Positions 51,128 through 62,742 of a stretch of 64,000 bases of DNA are shown here, one piece after another (the first letter of the stretch is position 1; each line of letters begins with the position of its first letter). Both the position numbers and the translations under genes were made by a program. The notes beneath the pieces were generated by a model. That model was not told the origin of the DNA, did no database searches, and was given only the letters and a program-made list of their open reading frames with translations. The DNA is from Climacteris rufus. Lineage: Eukaryota > Chordata > Aves > Passeriformes > Climacteridae. The stretch spans positions 711,246 through 775,245 of the forward strand of contig VZRZ01007311.1 in the NCBI GenBank assembly GCA_013398175.1, written 5' to 3'.

Positions 51128-51275
51128 TATAGGTACAGCCGAAGACCTCAACTCTCAATCCTATCTGCCCACCAATGTTCCACTTCAGAGGGACGAAGCG
51201 CAAGAATCGAGCTTTCATGGAGTGCAGCAGTTTGTGGTGAACCACACTGTCAGCGTTGCTGTTCCCTGGGAAAAC
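51128..51275 (-). CDS. CNTNAP5: CNTNAP5 exon 4 (inferred number): C-terminal part of discoidin domain
   Basis: This 148-nt exon encodes 49 codons plus one base. It begins VFPGNSNADS and continues through HKLLHS, ARFLRFVPL and LRVEVFGCTY. This is the conserved end of the F5/8 type C (discoidin) domain of contactin-associated proteins, including its closing cysteine. CNTNAP5 is a single-pass neuronal membrane protein of the neurexin superfamily; the discoidin domain lies at its extracellular N-terminus and is thought to act in adhesion. The acceptor is a pyrimidine-rich stretch ending CCAG just above 51275, and the donor is GTAAGT at 51127-51122. The exon starts in phase 0 and leaves one base (A), which the next exon completes as a lysine codon. 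The exon number follows the usual family layout and is inferred. CNTNAP4 is the nearest alternative, but downstream exons favour CNTNAP5. Confidence 0.93.
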
Positions 51276-52864
51276 CTGGAAGGACAAAGAGCCTTGGTGA
51301 GAAATTAAGCAACTAGAGGTGAAAGCAGCACTTTGACCAAAGGCTGTGAACTGCCACCCCTCTTCCTGATTCTCAGTCTCAAAAATTACTCAAACTCATT
51401 CAAATTGATTATCAAGTTTTCTTCTAAGTGCTGCATCTCTTATGGAGGGAGATGAGGGAGACAGCAGCACACAGAGCACTTCACCAGAGTGGGGGGATGT
51501 ATAAAGAGAGTTACAAAAGCAGGTTGTAGATGGGGATGCTACAGAAGATGCTGCACAGTTTCTCCAAACCCAGGATATTCTAGTGCACCATAATACTCCA
51601 ACAATCCCTAAAACAGTCAGAGTCCCTCCAGCACAGCAGAAGGACAGGGCTCAGTTTAGCTTTTGGTGCATTCATGGATGTAGGAACTGATGGTCACAAG
51701 CCACTGAAGTTCTCCAGAGCCTGGGAAGACAAACAGGACAGTGTATATCTAGATACCCAACAGAAAACTCAAGCAAGACACAGGAAGAGATGAAAGACTG
51801 AGTCAGTACACAGGGGAATCAGCATTTTGACTGTTTGCACCCGAGAGTTAAAACATGCAAACAATAATAATTTAATTTCTTTACTTACCTATTTGATTAA
51901 TTGCCTGCAACAGGAAGTGAAAATTAATGCCCTTACTCAGAATTATAACTTAAGAGGAGGAAATTCTCCCATGGATGAAGAATAACTGAGGGATTTCAAA
52001 CACAAACCTTAAGAAAAACATCAAGGCTGTATTCCTGTCTGAAGCATTTTCAATTCATCTTTACACCCTTATCTGTAATGTTAGTCTAAGAATATTACAG
52101 ACTTCCTACTTCAGAACAATTGAGTAACTCAGCTAGGTTTGAAATTTGAAGCTAACCATTTTGTGAAACATGAAAAACAGAGAACTCACAAAAACAATCT
52201 CACAGGAGAGATTGTACAAGAGGTCCTTCACTCTGTAAGCATAAAATTTCATCACAAAAAGTTGTACCAGTTTAAATGCTTCTGCAGTTCCAAAATTCAC
52301 ACCATTCACCTACACAATGCAACTGTGAGCACAAATTGGAATAAGCCCATTAAAGTAGATCTACAATTCATTTTGATGGCTGAAGGATGTGTTAAAGAAA
52401 TGAGGGGTTCACCTCCACTCAGAAATAAAAGAACTAATTAGCAGCTGTTTAAATTCTTTTCCTCAAACGCGAGCCTTCCAACTTTTCTCAAAATTTTATT
52501 ATAGATGGTGTAAAACCTCAAATTCAGTGAATCTTGTTTTACAAAACCCAGCATTCAATTGTTTTATTCGAACTATATAAAATAAAAGATATTCTGGAAC
52601 ATTTCTAAGGCACAGTCCTTTGAAACCATACTATGTTTATTTCATTTCACCTTAAAAACTTGGGAAAATACTCTTCTATATACAATAAGCCTTATTTTCC
52701 ACCCAGTCATGAATGCAAAAGATCACATACATCTCACTTCCTAAAACACGCTTTGCATTTCATTGCTGTTATTGCTTGCCTCTGAAGACGAACAATTTTA
52801 CTGAAAGGATCTCTCACAATCCCAGTTATCTCAGTGCAGAACCACCCTTCAAAATGTGATTTTC

Positions 52865-53443
52865 TGCTAGTTTTGGCTGAAATACAGTTAATTCTGTTTA
52901 TAGTAGCTAATATGGGACTATGCTTTGGATTTGTGCTGGACACAGTGTTAATAATACAGAGATGTTTTAGTTATTACTCAGCAGGGCTTGCACAGTATCA
53001 AGGCTTTGTCTGCTCCTCACCCCATCAGTGAGGAAGCTGGAAGGCATGGGAAGATGGGAGGGGTCACAGCCAGGAGAACTGACCCCAACTGACCACAGGA
53101 ATATCCCATCCATATGGCATCATGCTCAGCACATAAAGCTGGGGGAAGAAGGACAGGGGGATGTTCAGCATGATGGTGTTTGTCTTCCCAAATCACCATT
53201 ACACATGATGGAGCCCAGCTGTCTTGGGCATGGCTGAACACCTACCTGCCCAGTGGAGGTGGTGAATGAATTCCTTGTTCTGCTTGCAAGTGTGTGTGTG
53301 GCTCTTGCTTTACCCATTCAACTGTCTTTATCTCAGTCCACAAGTTTTCTCACTTTCAATCTTCCAATTCTCTCCGCCATCCCACTGGGAGAGAGTGAAT
53401 AGCTGTGCGGGGCTCAGTTAACGGTTGGGGTTAATCCATTACA
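52865..53443 (+). mobile_element. Solo ERVL-type LTR in intron 3
   Basis: About 579 bp beginning near TGCTAGTTTTGGCTG and ending GGGGTTAATCCATTACA. Diagnostic blocks in order are TTTGTGCTGGACACAGTGTT, AGAGATGTTTTAGTTATTAC, CTGACCCCAACTGACCACAG, ATATCCCATCC, GTGATGG-type motifs, TGGCTGAACACCTACCTGCC and AACTGTCTTTATCTCAGTCC. Together these identify an avian ERVL-type LTR. The CRE position reads GGCATCAT and the TATA position ACATAAAG, so its promoter has decayed relative to the 27.9 kb copy. No adjoining viral genes are present. Flanking duplications are unclear, so the exact left edge is uncertain by a few bases. Confidence 0.85.
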
Positions 53444-54399
53444 GATCTGTAAAATTATTTCTATTAGGAGCTTATCAGGCTGAAAAAGGCAAGAAATTTG
53501 GTTATCCCAATTGTCCTCAAAGCTTTGCTTGTCCTACACCGCTACTTCTGAACATTTTATGCACAAGATCTTGTTTTTCACAAGTATTATGTGTCAGTTA
53601 ACCTCTCACAAATTAAGCTGTGTTGTTTAGTCCTTTTTTTGAATGGGGATTCTTATTGATACTAACTCAGTTATAGCAGTTTACAGCTTTATCCATCAGG
53701 TATGTTTTGAGGATTGAAACAAATAGTTCTAGATGTCCTGAGCTTACTCATACTGCTTTCCACATAGGAGCCAAATTCAAATTCCAGCAGAGAGTCTTTC
53801 AGAAAGAGACTTTTTTCCCTTGTATTTCAAGTGAAAAATCTTGTTCTTCTTAGTAATGAAATTGTCAGTAAGCCTCACAGTCCTAGCTGTGGCAGTGCTC
53901 ACATTTTTAGTAAGACACTTGTGGATATACAAGATGCATAAAGGGGAGTGTTGTTTTCTGTTTGCTTGCTCCAAAGGCTTATGTTCTTGGAGTCCTGTGA
54001 TTATGTAAAAGTCTCACCTTTCGTAAGATGAAAGAAGAAAGAGAACAGAGGGGGAAGAGAGCTTCCAGTCCTCCCAATTCTAAAGAAAAGCTTAAAATGC
54101 AGTGAGACTAGAGAGCAAGTAGGTGAAAATTAAGGGACAAAAGAAAAAGTACACCTTAATACTGTGAAACAAGCTGAGGTGTCCAGCATATTTTAGGGAC
54201 TCCCTGTCTCCCCGTGCCATCAAGGAAGTTGAGGTTTTGCCAGGTAAAGAGACACAGCTGTACCACACCCTTTGCAAGCTGACTTAGCTGCCTACCCGCA
54301 GGCATCTCTGCTGAGTACCTTCCCTCAGCACCTCAAGCAAGAGCCAGAATTATCCACATCCAGCCTGCAGATCAGTTCACTCCAAACCGGATGTGCAAC

Positions 54400-54441
54400 T
54401 ATGCAAAAACAATGTAAAAACAATGTAAAAACAATGCAAAA
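54400..54441. repeat. 11-bp tandem repeat
   Basis: The unit CAATGTAAAAA occurs in three near-identical tandem copies, preceded by a variant copy ATGCAAAAA. Confidence 0.85.
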
Positions 54442-57400
54442 TCCTTCCCACATTGAAAAAGTCACATACATAAAAATAAACTATTCGGAAGTCCAATACA
54501 GCTCCAATACGGTTCCTTACAGCTCTTTTTCTCAAGCTTCTCTAGTAACAAAGTGATAATGACACTTTTGGGGGCAGGAAATCTATGCTCAGTGCTGTAC
54601 CCATTGATCTATGCCTACAAGAGGGTTCTGTGTGCAGCTGGCACAACCCTGCATGCTGCTGCCGGTGGGGCGTCACTGTGTGTGTGCCTTCAGGATTGCT
54701 TTGATTTTCCCTTCCGGCTCCCATTGCTATACAGATCACCTTTTGAGGCTTTATGGACCACCTGTGGGTAGCAGACCATTGATTAAATAATACCAATTGC
54801 CACAGATGGTCACTTGAAAACTTAGACCCACAGCTGATACAGAAAAAAAAAATCCATCCATTAAAGAAGATGAAACAAGGATGCAGGACCAGATTTCATA
54901 GCCCTGGAGGTTCAAATATTGATTAACAGTAATGGCAGAAGTCCCCTTGACAAACAACCTCTGTTACAACTTGTTGTTGATAAGTATTAATTCCCAAGAA
55001 CAAAATGACAAACAAGTACAGGAAACAAAGCACCCGCATTTCCCATGGAACACAGTTGCTCTGGGAGGGAGCACAACACTGAAACCCGTGTCTTTTAACA
55101 AGCCCTGTAAACACAATAGACTGATGATTTACCTGGGAAATTCTGCTTCTGGCATTCTAAGGGACTTATAAATCAAAGAGCTCCATTAGTGCCAAATATT
55201 GCCACCAGCTTCTTGAAGGCAAAAGCTTTTCCCCAGTGTCAGTGGCTGCAAGGTTAACAGCTTGCCAGGGCTGCCTCTCAGACCAAGCTCGTTGCACAAT
55301 GCCTGGCTGCACAGTGCTCTGCTGTGACACAGGCCATGGCACCACAGTAATATTTTATGAGGCTTTTTTTATGAGCCAGCAATGGCAGGTCCCACTGGCA
55401 GGAAAAGGTGAGGTGAGAGCAGCTGCAGTGGTTTGGAGCAGGGTCCGATCAGCTCAGTGCTGCCTCTTCAGCAGCAGGGAAGAATGAGAATGAGACAAGC
55501 ATATACAGCACTCTTCCCAATGCTCAACTCACCTAGTTCATGGATTATTGTGAAATAGAACAAAACAGAATTTCCAGTTTACATGAAAAAGAAAACTTTC
55601 AAAAGAAGCTTACATCTCAAAACTGCTGTTGTTACCTGGAATTTGCATGGATGACTCCCTCAGGAAAAACATTAATTCAAATAAATAGGCTATTTTTACA
55701 ACTCTCCTATTCAGAGGGATCCCCAAAGCTTTTCAAGGGCAGTTCAAGAAAATGTCACACAACTGTGGTGAAATATGACAGTAGTTTGATAACCCTGCAG
55801 ACACCCATTTGTTTCTTTACCTCATGCATTAATTCAGAGCCATGCCAGATCTTACCAGTGAGATTTGAGCTTTAGATCGTCCTTTGGCAAAACTCTTAGA
55901 TGGGTCTCCACCTTCAGGCAGACAAGTGGAAATTGGGTGCAAGAAAAATGTGATTAGGTGAAAGACTAATCAATTCAAAAGGTAAGATCAGACGTAGAAC
56001 TTTATCTCAGCCTCCCCCAGCACGAACTCTCTGCACACAAAATGGCAACTTATTTACAGAGCTGCAGAAGGTGGTTCCTGTAATGGTTCTGCGGAATACA
56101 TTCTGCTCTGCCACTCTGTCAGGCAGGTAATGGGATGGGTTCAAAATGATTATGCAAGCAGCAACATTGGCACAATCATCAGTCCTAAACGGTGAGCAGA
56201 CAGACCTGAGGTTAACTACCTTCTAGGGGAGATATTTTAAGACATATTGAAAACTCTAATTTCTGCCAAAGTGACTTTGATGAACTGAGTTGAGGGGGAA
56301 AAAAAAAATCAGATCATAACTGTGCACAGGGCATATAACACAGATGTTAGCAATTTACAGCATTTCAACTTTCTCAAAAAGAAATATCAGCACAGAAAGA
56401 GCACTCCACCTTCAAATCTCACCCATGACATCACAGTGTGCTGCCACCAGTGCCTGAAGAAAAAGGACAGGAGGGCACTTAATTCAAGCTATCCAGAGCT
56501 TAGTAAACGAGCCAAAGGGAGATAAAAAGCAGCTAAGCCTATCTATCCCAAAGCAGCAGTACTTAAGAGTAAAACAATGTCATTCTCCCTTTTAAACTTT
56601 CATAGCCAGATGAGAAAGATCATGAGCTAGGAGTTTGCACTGTTATATAGAACATACTTCCTGGTGAATGCCTCCCTGGACCTCCTCAAGCATTTGAGCA
56701 TACACGCACTTTAAAGAAAGCACGAATTTTCAATGAAGAAACATGAAAACCTGAAACAGGAAGGAGAAAACATTGTCTAGCTATTCACAATTTTTCAGGC
56801 TGAAACAAACTGACTCTTTTCTTCTCCAAAGATAACGGGATTTCAGTTCTGCTGAAGTTTGTATTACCCAGCAGGCAACTCAGTGGGACTATTGGGTGTG
56901 GATATTAAATCCAGGTTTTGAGGAAGCCAGTGACTAAAACCAAGTTATGGTAGGGGTCCCATGTCTCTGCTTGTATGTGTGGAAAGAGACCGAGTGCTAC
57001 CATGACAAGGACACAATACTGTCAAGCACACCATATGGAAACTCAGCAGCCTCTGATTTTAATGGGATGCTACAGGGTTTCTTTTCACAGAACAATTATA
57101 CTGCATCAGTGCTTGCTAGCAGTACCTTAGGCCTGGACACGTTTGTGATGACTTTCTGTAACAATGAGAATTAAAAAATAAATTTAGCCTCTTGCTGCAA
57201 AACAAAAATAACTGTCAGTGCAGGCAATTCTAGAAACTCCCCCCTTTCACCTCAAGCAAGTCCTAAAACACAAAAACATGGAGAAACCACAATATAACTT
57301 GAAAGTATAAGTGTTTGGGTTTTTTTGTATTTTACCATTTCTACATCCTGTGCATGACAACAGTGAAAAATGTTGCTTTGCTTATGTAATGGAAAAAGTC

Positions 57401-58266
57401 CTGCCTAACACATCAAGCCAGAACTGTTAATATCTTGTCACAAAGACACATAGTGAAATGACTTTGCTATCATCTCCATTGCCCTGTGCACAGACTGGGA
57501 GCTGCTAAAAGCTCCACCTCATTTGGAGGGTGAGTTCAGTGCAGCTGCCTAGCACAGGGGTTTCATGGCTGGATCTGGACCTTGGAAGTTGTTCTCTTTC
57601 AGCATCTGGTCTTAAATTTTTTTTTACTGTTAGAAGAGGTCAGACCATGGGGAGAAGGAAAGGATGATAAGGAGGACTGCTCAGCTCCTCTAAGAGCTGC
57701 AATTTAGAGCTCTGTTTTCAATACCACACAGCTATATTTGGCACATGGACAGCACACTCAAGTATTCTGTTTTCCCACCTCTTTTTCTCAAGAGGTAAGT
57801 TAAATTTTCTTTCAGTTTTCTTTCAAACCATCTGTAGAAATTAAGTACATTTACTTGCCTGCTTAGGAGAGTCAATGGGAGCTTCTTCCATTGATTTAAG
57901 CAGGTTTCAATATGAGCCCAAGAGGAAACAGCTGTCAGCCCGGTCCAGGAACCAAAAGCTGAAGGGCAGGTTGTGTCCACTTAGCACATCAGTCACCTCT
58001 GAGCATCTCTTTCTACTTCATGTCTCTTTACTATTAATGCACCATGGTCTTCATGACAAAAGGTAACCAGTCATCTCTGATTAATAGCCTTCTGAGCTCA
58101 TTTGCCTGTTTCTAGACTCATGTTTCAGCTTCCAGGTTGAATATTATGACTCAAGCCAGTCTAAAGCATATCCTACCTTCATAAAGAAAAGCCTCCTTTC
58201 TGTTTATGTTTCTTCTTTCCCAACAGCAGCTACATTTTTCTCTTTGAAACACCCATCCTTGACAAG

Positions 58267-58342
58267 AATCTCAGGAATAAAATCCCCTGGCACACTGTCA
58301 GACAATAACCTCAGAAGCAATATCCCTTGGCACAGTGTCAGA
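58267..58342. repeat. 40-bp imperfect tandem duplication
   Basis: Two adjacent copies share CTCAG, ATCCC, TGGCACA and TGTCAGA at exactly the same spacing, starting at 58271 and 58311. Confidence 0.8.
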
Positions 58343-60479
58343 GCTGCTATTAGGGAGGAGCACAGGGGAAAAGAATACAAGAGGCACCTGTCAAAATTAT
58401 CCTCCCATAACATATTATCTGAGCAAGTGACAGCTTTCCATCTCATCCCTCCACCCCCAAATGGGAAAAAAAAATAATTTGTCTACAAAGAGGTAGTTAA
58501 ACTTCCCTATAGAGCAAGGATTAAAACAACTGGCTGCAGTGTGGGTGATCAAGCAGGAGTCCTACAGGGACTGCATTACACTTGTTACTTATTGAGGGGC
58601 TGACTGCTGTGCTCCAGCAGTGCAGCATCCACCTGTGCTCCTGAGCAGCATTTAGCCCCCTCTGGGAAGTTTCTGTACTTGCAGGGCAGTCCAGGGGAGA
58701 GAAGATGCAGTAATGTGGCAGGGCCTATATTAATTCATCACGTCCTTAAATGATCTGCTCAAGGGAGAAGGTTATTTGCTGCTAATCTACTCCATTACAC
58801 TGTGTGCATACCTTTCTCTCTGGTTACTTACTTTCCAAATACAGGAACAAATGCTGTTAACATCAGACAGATGACTGCCCAAAGAAAACTACATTTATAT
58901 TAAGGATGCTGCTTATTATCCTTCTGCTGACAGTAAGTAGAACTATTCACAGATTTTCCAATAAATTCCCCTAATTTTTACATTGTCAAAATATTTTGTA
59001 AGCAAAAACATTTTACAATTTTTTTAAAGAATAGCCATTAAGACAATATATATAATATTTTTGAATAGCTCTGTATCAAAAAAAAAAGCATGCTTTTAAT
59101 GATGGTGACATTAGAAACATGTAGTTTCCTGGATTCCTTAAGGACAGTGAAACATTTCTTTTAGACCAAAGAAAATGAAACAAAATATTGGAGAACTTCT
59201 TGAATTTTTGTGCCTTTTTTTCCCCCTGTTCTGATTCACCCCTAGAAAAATCTAATATATTTTCTTGCTTTGTTCAGCAGCACCTTTCTATACTGAAATG
59301 GACAGTTTGATCTTTAAACAGTTTGAGTTAGTGCCAATCTGTTTCCAGAATCTGCCAGACTGTACCTTGGTAAAGTCTGAGGTATTGTATCCACCAGAGA
59401 CCTTTCCCAATAGGCATCTTGGGTACAGTGATCTCTTTTGAAGAAAAGCAAGTTTACCAATATATGAGTAATATATGAGCTGCATGACTTGACCTCAGGA
59501 TGAGGAAATGGTCTCTGTCTTCTTCTATTTCCTCATACAGATGTAGCCCAATCTGTAGCTGGGCAGGTTGCCCTTCTTCTTCCCAGCAATGAACAAGTGC
59601 AATTTCCTTACCCTACTGAGACACTCTTTGCATACATATGTGAAGTTGCATCTTACATAATTGCATTTCATTGATGGAGAATGGATCCCTATCTTTAGAT
59701 TTTAAAATCAGCTTTGTCTTTGGAGCACCTGGAGGTGAAGCTGTTATCACTGTTGCTATTCTCTCTGCTATATAAATAAATAATGAGAGAAGCAAGAAGC
59801 TGCAAAATTAAACCTGTAAATTACAAGTCTAAACTAAAAGTCAGCAGCTAATTCCTGCTTCTGTTCAGCCTCCTGCACTTTATCTTAAAGGCAATCCTAC
59901 ATAAAGATAGTATTTTAAACTAAATCACAACAAGGATAAATATTTCCCTAGTACCTTGACTAGATTAACCTTAGCCAACAGACTGAAACTGCTCTTCTAC
60001 TGCCAACACTAATCATAGATTTGAGCTGTTCTGCATAAATCTCACGGAGACCTTCATGCTTTACATTAAATTAGTGGGATTAACAATGCAGTGAATGTGT
60101 TTATGTTTGGCAGTGTTGGGGAACTCTGGGAACCTTCCCTGTATTTAGCTTCATCAAAGTACATTTAAATAGCTAGTGCTGTACACTTGGTATCTCTCTG
60201 TTATAATTTGCCAGACAGATCCAGCAAGATGACACCAGAGAGGTGTTAGTTAGTCCATGCAACAGTGACCTCAAATGAATATTGTGCTTCATTATCTTAC
60301 ATTATTTTGCTGTTACAAAGTTTGATAGCATTTTCATTTGGATCAGTAAAGTAATATCCTGTGGAAGAAGAAAAAATAGGTAGGCTTGATTTTCTCCATT
60401 GTTCTATTATGCACTGAAATGTATTTTTTGTTATACCCTCCTCCCTGCTCCCCCATAGCAACCTCCACAAGGAAGAAAA

Positions 60480-60705
60480 GATGGATTAAAGCTGTAGGCA
60501 GCTCTCTTCTGAGGGGAATAGAGGGTTCAATATACTGGACAGATCCTCCTCTTAACACAGACTCCTGCCTCCCTGAGGCCTGGGTTAAGGACATCATCAG
60601 GAAAATTCCTAGCCTGGTACAACCTTTGGATTATTACCCATTGCTGCTCTTGCATGTGAGTGGCGATGAAGCCACAACCTCATCCTTCGGAGCAGTGAAA
60701 CCATG
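60480..60705 (+). pseudogene. Decayed CR1 ORF1 fragment (SGNH/GDSL esterase-like)
   Basis: A plus-strand frame reads KAVGSSLLRGIEGSIYW, then CLPEAWVKDIIRKIPSLVQP, LDYYPLLLLHV and AVKPC. This resembles the esterase-like domain encoded by ORF1 of avian CR1-type retrotransposons, where block I normally reads VGDSLLRG and is followed by a CLPGA-type motif and a DYYPLLVVQVGSDE-type motif. Here the aspartate of the GDS block is serine and the later GSDE-type motif reads SGDE, so it is unlikely to be active. The similarity starts and stops inside intron sequence. An origin from a retroviral-like element that captured the same domain is possible. Confidence 0.65.
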
Positions 60706-61944
60706 TTCGTGTACATCGGCCATAGTCTTGGCCTAGTGAGTGACACAGACTTGTCTCTTACCACAGGAGGGCTAAATTTAATTGGCATATCTTCCTCCTA
60801 CAAAACCATTACTGCAAAGCTTGTAGCATCCTCCATTTGAGTCTTGTCATTCCACTTTCACGTTGAGGTCCATCATTGAACCACACTAAATTAATCTTGA
60901 GGACACTAAAGCAACTTAAAGAAACCACTGCTCTTCCTCCTGCAATAGAGTAAGATGAGCTTTTGCAGCATCTTGGCAGGCATATGTGCAATGTCTTCCA
61001 AATGCATGTCTGCCCATTAAGTTTTGACCACACATTTCATTACGCCAACCACACTGAACAATCCTCAGCAGTAGGATATGAAGATCATTATATTCTCTAA
61101 ACTACAGCACAAAAAAGAAGTAACTTTCTGTTAGTGATCCACAGAAGAGGCCTGAAATTCTGACTCTGAAGCGTAATTTTTGCTGGCATACTAGTAACAT
61201 CTGTTACTGTTGTGATGGTAGGACATATGGAGTCGTGATACACTTGGCAGATCCAAGATCACATAAATAAATAAAGTGCTTAATAACCTTTATTTTAGAA
61301 ATTAAAAGACGATGGGAAGTTCTCAGTGAGTTTGAAATTTCAGGCCTTGTAAAAAACCAGTATTTGAAAATGAGCGTGTGGGTGAACACAAGGGAAGGAA
61401 CATGGAAACAGTTTCCTGCAGCAAGAGGAGCTTCTACACAATAGAGGTTTCTGTAAATGTGCAAACTGGGTTACACTATGCTGGACTGTCCCTAGGACCT
61501 TCAATAACAGGTTCAATCTTGTCCTTTCCCCAAGGAGGATCATCTTAGAGAATGTGTGTCTTTGCACCCTCTAATAGCAAGATCACCAGTATCTAAGCAG
61601 TTGTAATGGTCACCCATAGGAAAGCAAACAGACTGCTAGTTGTCATCCTCTGCTGCACACCTCCATTAAAGGAACAACAATGAATGTGGTATGGAGATAT
61701 TCCTAAACATTGCATGCCATGGCACTAGGTTCAGGAGCCTCACATGCCATTTTAAGAATGTGAGCATATTAAGAAAATGAATTTATTCCTGTATGGACTG
61801 GAGCCCAATATTTACTTCAATAGACACTTTTAAAGAGATCACATAAGAGTTACAGCTTAAGTGAAGGAAAATAGCTTAAATGAACAGTAAAGTAGAATTA
61901 TATTTTAAAATGCCATGTCAATAATCTCAATATAATGCCTCAAT

Positions 61945-62508
61945 GCAAATCAAGAGGCTGCTCTACACTGCAGTGGTGCAGCCTTGCCTTGAGTCCTGTG
62001 TGCAGTTTTGGGTTGCCACAACATAAAGATATTTAGCTGTTAGAGAACACCCAAAAGAAGGCCACGAGGATGGAGAAGGGCCTTGAGGGGAAGTCATGTG
62101 AAGAGTGGCTGAGGTCACTTGGTCTATTCAGCCTGGAGTGGAGGTGGCTGAGGAGAGACCTCATTGCAGTTTCAACTTCCACATGAGGGGAAGAGGAGGG
62201 GCAGGCACCAATCTCTTCATTCTTGTAACCAACTGACAGGACCCAAGGGAAAGGCCTGAAGCTGAGTCATGGGAGGTTTAGGTTGGGTATCAGGAAAATT
62301 TTTTCATCTAGAAGGTGGTTGGGCACTGGAAAAGGCTCCCCAGGGAAGTGGCCACAGCATCAAGCGTGTCTGAGTCAAAGAAGCACTTGGATGATGCTCT
62401 CAGGCACATGGTGTGACTCTTGGGGTGTCCTGCGTAGGGCCAGGAGTTGGACTTGATGATCCTGATGGGTCTCTTCTAACTCAGCATATTCTGTGATTCT
62501 ATAAATTA
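61945..62508 (+). mobile_element. CR1 fragment with intact 3' terminus
   Basis: Sense-oriented CR1 3' region on the plus strand. Recognisable blocks are CTGTGTGCAGTTTTGG, AAGGCCACGAGGATGGAGAAGG, TTCAGCCTGGAGTGGAGG, AAGGTGGTTGGGCACTGGAA, AGTTGGACTTGATGATCC and the terminal CAGCATATTCTGTGATTC. It is 5'-truncated and carries stops, so it encodes no intact protein. Confidence 0.88.
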
Positions 62509-62669
62509 AACAGTTTGCTTTCTCGGAGTGCTCTTTTACCACACTTCTTGTAAGTTGCCCCTGTTCCTTGTGCTTCCGTACAATTTTTCCCTAAAGCATA
62601 GCTAGGAAAACACTTAAAAACTAGAAATCTTAGAAGCCTCTCCAATGGTACCAGTATTTCCCATTTAAG

Positions 62670-62742
62670 TATGGAAAAAGAGGTGGGAGTTGAGGAGGGG
62701 GGAATTATGGGAAAAGAGGAAAGAGTTGAGGAGAGAGGAAAT
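62670..62742. repeat. 36-bp imperfect purine-rich tandem duplication
   Basis: Two copies begin TATGG and share AAAAGAGG and GAGTTGAGGAG, starting at 62670 and 62706. Nearly the whole stretch is purine on the plus strand. Confidence 0.8.
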
